Part shown: positions 59,650 to 64,000 of the stretch, in pieces
How the letters are laid out: each line of letters opens with the position of its first letter
Position numbering within the stretch: the first letter of the stretch is position 1
NCBI GenBank assembly: GCA_965204095.1
Contig: OZ241991.1
Span: 1,674,001-1,738,000 of the forward strand
Reading direction: 5' to 3'
From: JAPPLB01 sp965204095
GTDB taxonomy: Bacteria > Acidobacteriota > Terriglobia > Bryobacterales > UBA6623
Length of the DNA stretch: 64,000 nucleotides
Translations under genes and position numbers: made by a program
The notes under the pieces: model-generated
What the model was told of the DNA's origin: nothing
Databases searched by the model: none
Seen by the model: the letters and a program-made list of their open reading frames with translations, nothing else

Positions 59650-60858
59650 ATGTCCTATCGCACCATCCGTGACCTCGACCTCCGGGGCAATCGTGTCTTG
59701 CTGCGAGTAGACTTCAATGTCCCCCTCGACGCGAGCGGCATGACCATTACCAGCGATGCACGAATCCGAGCCGCTCTGCCGACGATGCGAGCGTTGATTG
59801 ACGAGGGCGCAACGCTCATTCTTGCATCTCATCTAGGGCGTCCCCAAGGCAAGCCCAACCCGAAGATGAGTCTCAAGCCTATCGCGAAGCGGCTTGGCGA
59901 ACTGCTCGCTAAAGACGTCGTGATGGCGTCCGACTGCATCGGCGGTGAAGTTGTGCGGCAGGTTCAATCACTCGCGCCCGGTGACGTTCTCCTGCTTGAA
60001 AACCTGCGTTTCCACGTCGGCGAAGAGAAGAACGATCCTGAATTCGCCCGCGCGCTGGCCAGCCTTTGCGATATCTACGTCAACGATGCTTTCGGAGCCG
60101 CGCATCGCGCCCATGCGTCCACCGAAGGCATCGTCGAACACGTCTCGGAAGCGGCCGCCGGCCTGCTGATGGAAAGAGAAATCAAGTATCTTTCAATGGC
60201 GCTGCGCGAACCAGCTCGCCCTTATATCTCGATTATCGGCGGGGCGAAGATCTCAGGCAAAATTGACGTCATTCACAACCTGCTCGCAATCTCCGACCGT
60301 GTTCTGATCGGCGGGGCAATGACGTACACATTCTTGAAGTCCCGGGGCGTGTCCGTCGGCGACTCTCTCGTCGAGGATGAAAAGCTCGAGCTGGCCGCCG
60401 AGTTGTTGGCCGCCGCCGGCGATCGTCTACTGCTTCCTCAAGACCATGTTGTCGCGCCCGACCTCGCCTCCGACGCTCTAATCCGAACCGTCGACGGTGT
60501 CGGTCAACCCATCCACGACGGATGGAAGGCGCTCGATATCGGGCCGAAAACGATAGCCGCCTACCGACATGAGATCGCTGCAGGCAACATGATCGTCTGG
60601 AACGGACCAATGGGCGCGTTCGAGATCGAACCGTTCGCGCACGGAACGATAGAAGTTGCGAAGGCTGTCGCCGCCTCGGAGGCAACATCGATTATCGGAG
60701 GCGGTGATTCCGAAAAAGCCTTACAGATCGCGGGGGTCGCCGACAGAATCACCCACATCTCCAGCGGCGGAGGCGCAGCGCTCGAGTTCCTTGCCGGAAA
60801 GACGCTGCCCGGTATAGAAGCGCTCGAAGCATCGGCGCGAAGTACGCAGCGTTCATGA
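59650..60858 (+). CDS. pgk: Phosphoglycerate kinase
   Basis: The 402-aa enzyme transfers phosphate from 1,3-bisphosphoglycerate to ADP. The N-domain begins RVLLRVDFNVPLD with SHLGRPQGKPNPKMSL, and the hinge has VNDAFGAAHRAHAST. The C-domain nucleotide site is IIGGAKISGKIDVIHNLL, with IVWNGPMGAFEIEPFAHGT and IIGGGDSEKAL. It follows gap on the same strand. Confidence 0.97.
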   Translation: MSYRTIRDLDLRGNRVLLRVDFNVPLDASGMTITSDARIRAALPTMRALIDEGATLILASHLGRPQGKPNPKMSLKPIAKRLGELLAKDVVMASDCIGGEVVRQVQSLAPGDVLLLENLRFHVGEEKNDPEFARALASLCDIYVNDAFGAAHRAHASTEGIVEHVSEAAAGLLMEREIKYLSMALREPARPYISIIGGAKISGKIDVIHNLLAISDRVLIGGAMTYTFLKSRGVSVGDSLVEDEKLELAAELLAAAGDRLLLPQDHVVAPDLASDALIRTVDGVGQPIHDGWKALDIGPKTIAAYRHEIAAGNMIVWNGPMGAFEIEPFAHGTIEVAKAVAASEATSIIGGGDSEKALQIAGVADRITHISSGGGAALEFLAGKTLPGIEALEASARSTQRS

Positions 60859-61194
60859 ATCTATGGAACCGTCGTCTGAGCTTAAAAAACTCCCCAGAGC
60901 GACAACCTGCCAAGTTCTTCGGAGATCTTGACACGTTGCCCTGTTCATGAACTCCACTCCACATCGTCAGTCCTGTTCCGGGCTGGACAGGCGGATTACC
61001 GGTTTCCGGCCACTCAACCCGTTCCTTAGCCCGTTCTCGGTAGAGAACTACCTCTCGCTCAAACGGAGTCTGGTCGGATCTTCCACAATCCGATCCTGAA
61101 TCCACACCTCGTCAAACTCCGAATGATTTTTTGCGCGACGTGTTCGTGTTTCTTGCAGGTAATAACTTTGATGTCGTAAGCGCGCTCAATCGAT
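60859..61194. other. 336 bases without a gene
   Basis: Between pgk and the convergent GT2 gene there is no element A copy, no repeat match and no open frame with family resemblance. I see nothing in it beyond a run of short, non-matching frames. Confidence 0.4.
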
Positions 61195-61926
61195 CTATGC
61201 AGAACTTTCCTTCGGCGGCCAATTTGTTCTCAGTTTTAAAGGTTTGATGCGGTACTTCAGCATGCACCAGAGCGCCCGAAAGGCGTCCTTCATCCCGATT
61301 TTCTTGCCTTCGGCGTAGGTGCGGCCGTGATAGGCTATGCCCACTTCGTAGACCCGCGCCCCCGCCTTGGCCAACTTGCAAGTCACCTCCGGGTCAAAGC
61401 CGAAGCGGTCTTCCTCCAGTGGAATCGCCTGAATCAACTCCCGGCGGAAGACCTTGTAGCACGTTTCCACGTCGGTGAGGTTCAGGTTCGTCATCATGTT
61501 CGACAGCAGCGTAAGGAATTGATTACCCACCGAATGCCAAAAGTAGAGGACGCGGTGTTCCCGGGTCTTGATGAACCGTGAACCATAAACAGCATCGGCA
61601 AGATGACGTTCGAGAGGCCCCAACAGCTTCGTGTAGTCCTCGGGATCGTACTCGAGATCCGCATCTTGAACAATCACATACTGACCGCGAGCCACCGCAA
61701 AGCCCGTTCGGAGAGCGTAACCTTTTCCCCTGTTGCGATCATGATGCAACACGGTAAGGTTCGAGTGTTCGTTGAGACATTTGGCAAGTACTTCACGCGT
61801 ACCGTCAGTAGAAAAATCATCGACGACGATCAGTTCCTTGTCGACCGGAATGTTGTTGATCCGCCGCAGGATTACCGCGACGGTGTTCCGCTCGTTGAAA
61901 ACAGGGATGACAACCGACAGCTTCAC
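61195..61926 (-). CDS. Family 2 glycosyltransferase, dolichol-phosphate mannosyltransferase-like
   Basis: GTG at 61926 is favoured, giving MKLSVVIPVFNERNTVAVIL. It shows DKELIVVDDFSTDGTREVL (the GT-A DDxS), NRGKGYALRTGFAVARG, DADLEYDPEDYTKLL (metal DxD-type) and a later HSVGNQFLTLLSN and CYKVFRRELIQ. These motifs fit polyprenyl-phosphate mannose/glucose synthases. The acceptor is unknown. Confidence 0.85.
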   Translation of the reverse strand: MKLSVVIPVFNERNTVAVILRRINNIPVDKELIVVDDFSTDGTREVLAKCLNEHSNLTVLHHDRNRGKGYALRTGFAVARGQYVIVQDADLEYDPEDYTKLLGPLERHLADAVYGSRFIKTREHRVLYFWHSVGNQFLTLLSNMMTNLNLTDVETCYKVFRRELIQAIPLEEDRFGFDPEVTCKLAKAGARVYEVGIAYHGRTYAEGKKIGMKDAFRALWCMLKYRIKPLKLRTNWPPKESSA

Positions 61927-62153
61927 CGAATGTGTATGTGCATACCCGCAGAGCCTTCGCCGACGGTGCACACGCGCTCAACCCATCCACGAAGATTTCT
62001 CTAGAAGATAGCTCTCGACAAATTATGTAAGTCTTAACAGGAACTCCGTCCGAGCGTCAACAAGAACTTCCCACCTCTCCACCGCTCAACGGCTCGAAGT
62101 TGAAGTCAGGACTCAGTCGGTGATAACCTGCGGAAACCGGTTAGGAGCATGAG

Positions 62154-62801
62154 ATGACCCCTCAAACACGCGCTATTGTCCTTTTGCTTGCTTTCGCGGC
62201 ATTTCTTACCGCAGACCATCACGAAAAGGACTTCACGCCCATATTCGACGGCAAGTCTCTAAGCGGCTGGAAACTCATCGGCAAAACCGGCGACGGGTAC
62301 CTCGTCGAAGATGGCAAGATTGTATGCCCGCCCAAAGGCGGCGGCAACTTGTTCCACGAGAAGAAATACTCCGACTTTGTTCTACGCTTCGAGTTCAAGC
62401 TCGAAGACGGCTCCAACAATGGTCTCGCCATCCGCTCACCGATGCAAAAGAGCAGCTTGGCCTACGACGGCATGGAGTTGCAAATCATCGACAACACCAG
62501 TGAGCGTTACAGAGACATCAAACCCTGGCAGAAACACGGCTCGCTCTACCACGTCTTCCCGGCGAAGACCGGCTATCTGAAGCCCACCGGTGAATGGAAT
62601 CAGGAAGAGGTGTCTGTCAAAGGACGACAGGTCAAAGTCGTGCTCAATGGACACATTATCCTCGACGTCAACCTAGACGGCGTGAAAGACCCCGAGATCA
62701 TTGCCAAGCACCCCGGATTGAAGCGCAGGTCAGGCCACGTCGGGTTCCTGGGGCACAATGAGCCCATCGAGTTCCGTAACATCCGCATCAAGGAACTGTA
62801 A
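62154..62801 (+). CDS. DUF1080 (3-keto-disaccharide hydrolase-like) secreted protein
   Basis: A 215-aa protein with a short signal (IVLLLAFAAFLTADH) followed by the DUF1080 concanavalin-like fold: FTPIFDGKSLSGWKLIGKTG, VEDGKIVCPPKGGGNLF, FEFKLEDGSNNGLAIRSP and HVGFLGHNEPIEFRNIRIKEL. Members hydrolyse 3-keto sugars or are binding domains in Planctomycetes and Acidobacteria. ATG 62154 is used; a clear ribosome binding site (TTAGGAGCATG) precedes it. Confidence 0.9.
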   Translation: MTPQTRAIVLLLAFAAFLTADHHEKDFTPIFDGKSLSGWKLIGKTGDGYLVEDGKIVCPPKGGGNLFHEKKYSDFVLRFEFKLEDGSNNGLAIRSPMQKSSLAYDGMELQIIDNTSERYRDIKPWQKHGSLYHVFPAKTGYLKPTGEWNQEEVSVKGRQVKVVLNGHIILDVNLDGVKDPEIIAKHPGLKRRSGHVGFLGHNEPIEFRNIRIKEL

Positions 62802-62819
62802 AGGCGGTGCCTGTCAGCT

Positions 62820-63419
62820 CTATAACTCCCGCCTGCCGTCCATCGCCTCCATCATGGTTGCCTCATCGACGAACTCGAGTTCCGCCCCCACGGGAATGCC
62901 CATCCCGAGACGGCTCACACGCACGTGCAGAGGCTTGAGCAATCGTGCCAGATAAGACGCTGTCGCCTGTCCTTCCGTCGTGGGGCTCGTCGCGATGATC
63001 ACCTCCTCGGCCTCCATCTGCCCGAGGCGCTCCAGAAGATTTTTCAGTTTCAAGTCTTCCGGGGCGATGTTCTTGAGGGGCGCTAGAACGCCGTGGAGTA
63101 CATGGTAAAGCCCGTTGTACTGCCGGGTCCGTTCTACGATCGAGATGTTAGCCGGCTGCTCGACAACGCAGATGGTTTTATGGGAACGGTTCGGATCACT
63201 ACAGAACGGGCATAGCACCCCTTCGGCAATGTTGTTGCAGTGCTCGCAAAGCTGAATCGCACTGCGCATGTCGAGAATCGCATGTGCAAGTCGATCCGCT
63301 TCATTCTTCGGAGCGCCCAGCAGATGGAAGGCCATGCGCTGTGCCGATTTTGCGCCAACACCCGGCAGCCGTTTGAGCTCGTCAACGAGCCGGGACATCG
63401 GCGCGGCCAGATCACTCAT
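62820..63419 (-). CDS. recR: Recombination protein RecR
   Basis: A 199-aa protein: the HhH region (LVDELKRLPGVGAKSAQRMAFHLL), the zinc finger CEHCNNIAEGVLCPFCSDPN, and the Toprim domain (ICVVEQPANISIVERT, EVIIATSPTTEGQATASYLARLL). RecR with RecF/RecO loads RecA at gaps. It lies 9 bases after ybaB in the same operon. Confidence 0.97.
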   Translation of the reverse strand: MSDLAAPMSRLVDELKRLPGVGAKSAQRMAFHLLGAPKNEADRLAHAILDMRSAIQLCEHCNNIAEGVLCPFCSDPNRSHKTICVVEQPANISIVERTRQYNGLYHVLHGVLAPLKNIAPEDLKLKNLLERLGQMEAEEVIIATSPTTEGQATASYLARLLKPLHVRVSRLGMGIPVGAELEFVDEATMMEAMDGRREL

Positions 63420-63428
63420 GGCGAAGCC

Positions 63429-63737
63429 CTACAACATCCCGGGAGGGAGCCCCAAGCCACCGAGCATGCCGCCCATCTTGCCCTGTGCTTCATCGTCCAC
63501 GCGTTTTGCCGCCTCGTTGACCGCTCCCCGCACCATGTCTTGCAGCATTTCGCGATCTTCCACTGCGTCCTCTTCGATTTGGATCGACAGTACGTTCTTG
63601 TGGCCGTCCATCTTGACCGTAACCATGCCACCGCCCGTTGAGGCTTCCACGCGAATCTCTGCGATCTGCTGCTGAAGCTGCTCCTGCATCTTCTGGGCTT
63701 GCTGCATCATCTTCTGCATGTTGCCCGGGATTCTCAC
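63429..63737 (-). CDS. YbaB/EbfC nucleoid-associated protein
   Basis: A 102-aa protein of the YbaB/EbfC family: NMQKMMQQAQKMQEQLQQQI (a Met/Gln-rich helix), VTVKMDGHKNVLSIQIEED and ARWAA-like tail (QGKMGGMLGGLGLPPGM). It binds DNA as a dimer. It is in the standard dnaX-ybaB-recR order, overlapping dnaX by 4 bases. Confidence 0.95.
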   Translation of the reverse strand: MRIPGNMQKMMQQAQKMQEQLQQQIAEIRVEASTGGGMVTVKMDGHKNVLSIQIEEDAVEDREMLQDMVRGAVNEAAKRVDDEAQGKMGGMLGGLGLPPGML

Positions 63738-64000
63738 TGTGAGTACCTCCTCAAGTTTCTGACTTCCCGGATCTGCCCTGTGAAAGCCTTCCGGATCATC
63801 TGCACTGCGGGATCAGCCAAGGCTCGTTTTTCAGCGTCACCCGCGCCGGAGTCTTCCGTATTACCGCCAGACCCAATGGCTACCGCTGAGCTTACGGAAA
63901 CAATCTGACGAGATTCTGTTTCATCTAAATCGTCACCCAGTCTAACACGCACCCTGCTTCCGACAACCTTCGCGACAACCGTCTCCAGCGCTTCCACACC
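63734..64000 (-). CDS. dnaX: DNA polymerase III gamma/tau subunit, C-terminal end only
   Basis: The frame is open from the window's right edge to TGA at 63734. It encodes LETVVAKVVGSRVRVRLGDD, then a Ser/Glu-rich linker and the end DPAVQMIRKAFTGQIREVRN. Short conserved tails of this kind (GxxVxV followed by xxVxxxxxxFxGxIxxV) end DnaX proteins. The gene order dnaX-ybaB-recR supports it. The N-terminal AAA+ part lies outside the window. Confidence 0.85.
   Translation of the reverse strand, partial: GVEALETVVAKVVGSRVRVRLGDDLDETESRQIVSVSSAVAIGSGGNTEDSGAGDAEKRALADPAVQMIRKAFTGQIREVRNLRRYSQ

Overview
The window looks like a high-GC chromosomal segment of a free-living or host-associated Acidobacteriota-type bacterium (Bryobacterales/Vicinamibacterales-like). 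This is an inference from gene content, not a database result. Supporting traits are Tat-secreted sialidase-like and GH20-like proteins, DUF1080, SYLF, a myo-inositol-phosphate synthase, DUF3467, MlrC, a phytanoyl-CoA dioxygenase and an SSS symporter. No rRNA, tRNA, CRISPR array or complete transposase gene was recognised.

Layout. Bases 1-8200 are an accessory island. It holds a truncated VirB11/CpaF-type ATPase at the left edge, a 555-aa HEPN-domain protein, a SLATT-like two-helix membrane protein in a small minus-strand operon, a DUF29-like protein, two tiny cysteine-rich proteins, and a membrane-anchored thermonuclease-family protein. Bases 8200-29100 are mainly housekeeping and metabolic: HpcH/HpaI aldolase, pyrD, PafA-like phosphatase, ino1, an SDR epimerase, bfr, malQ, gamma-carbonic anhydrase, aspS, polA, Nramp and an MgtE_N/CBS protein. 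Bases 29100-35700 contain a secreted glycoside hydrolase, a decayed plasmid repA next to a RelE/XRE toxin-antitoxin pair, and a 1.9-kb gene desert made of nested and tandem repeats. Bases 35700-50150 hold a DSD1-like PLP enzyme, ridA, crotonase, ribH-nusB, DUF3467, SYLF, hicBA, alaS-recX, threonine synthase-mlrC, and a sialidase-epimerase pair. Bases 50600-64000 hold a ferredoxin-like pair, an SSS symporter, phytanoyl-CoA dioxygenase, two pseudogenes, a CPBP protease, gap-pgk, GT2, DUF1080 and the dnaX-ybaB-recR recombination/replication operon, which runs off the right edge.

The outstanding feature is a dispersed, near-palindromic element, called element A here. Its termini are perfect 17-bp inverted repeats, usually flanked by CTAG. 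It occurs at 19 loci. All 19 are in the same orientation, whatever the direction of the neighbouring genes. Most lie at gene 3' ends. At eight genes the flanking CTAG/YTAR tetranucleotide supplies the stop codon, and one internally deleted copy also supplies the start codon of the next gene. One copy (34337-34521) interrupts the second unit of a tandem repeat whose first unit (33996-34228) preserves an uninterrupted site. A different inverted-repeat element (41425-41540) also ends in CTAG and shares that CTAG with an element A copy. Together these point to a non-autonomous mobile element family with a CTAG-type target and strong strand bias. No autonomous partner is visible in the window.
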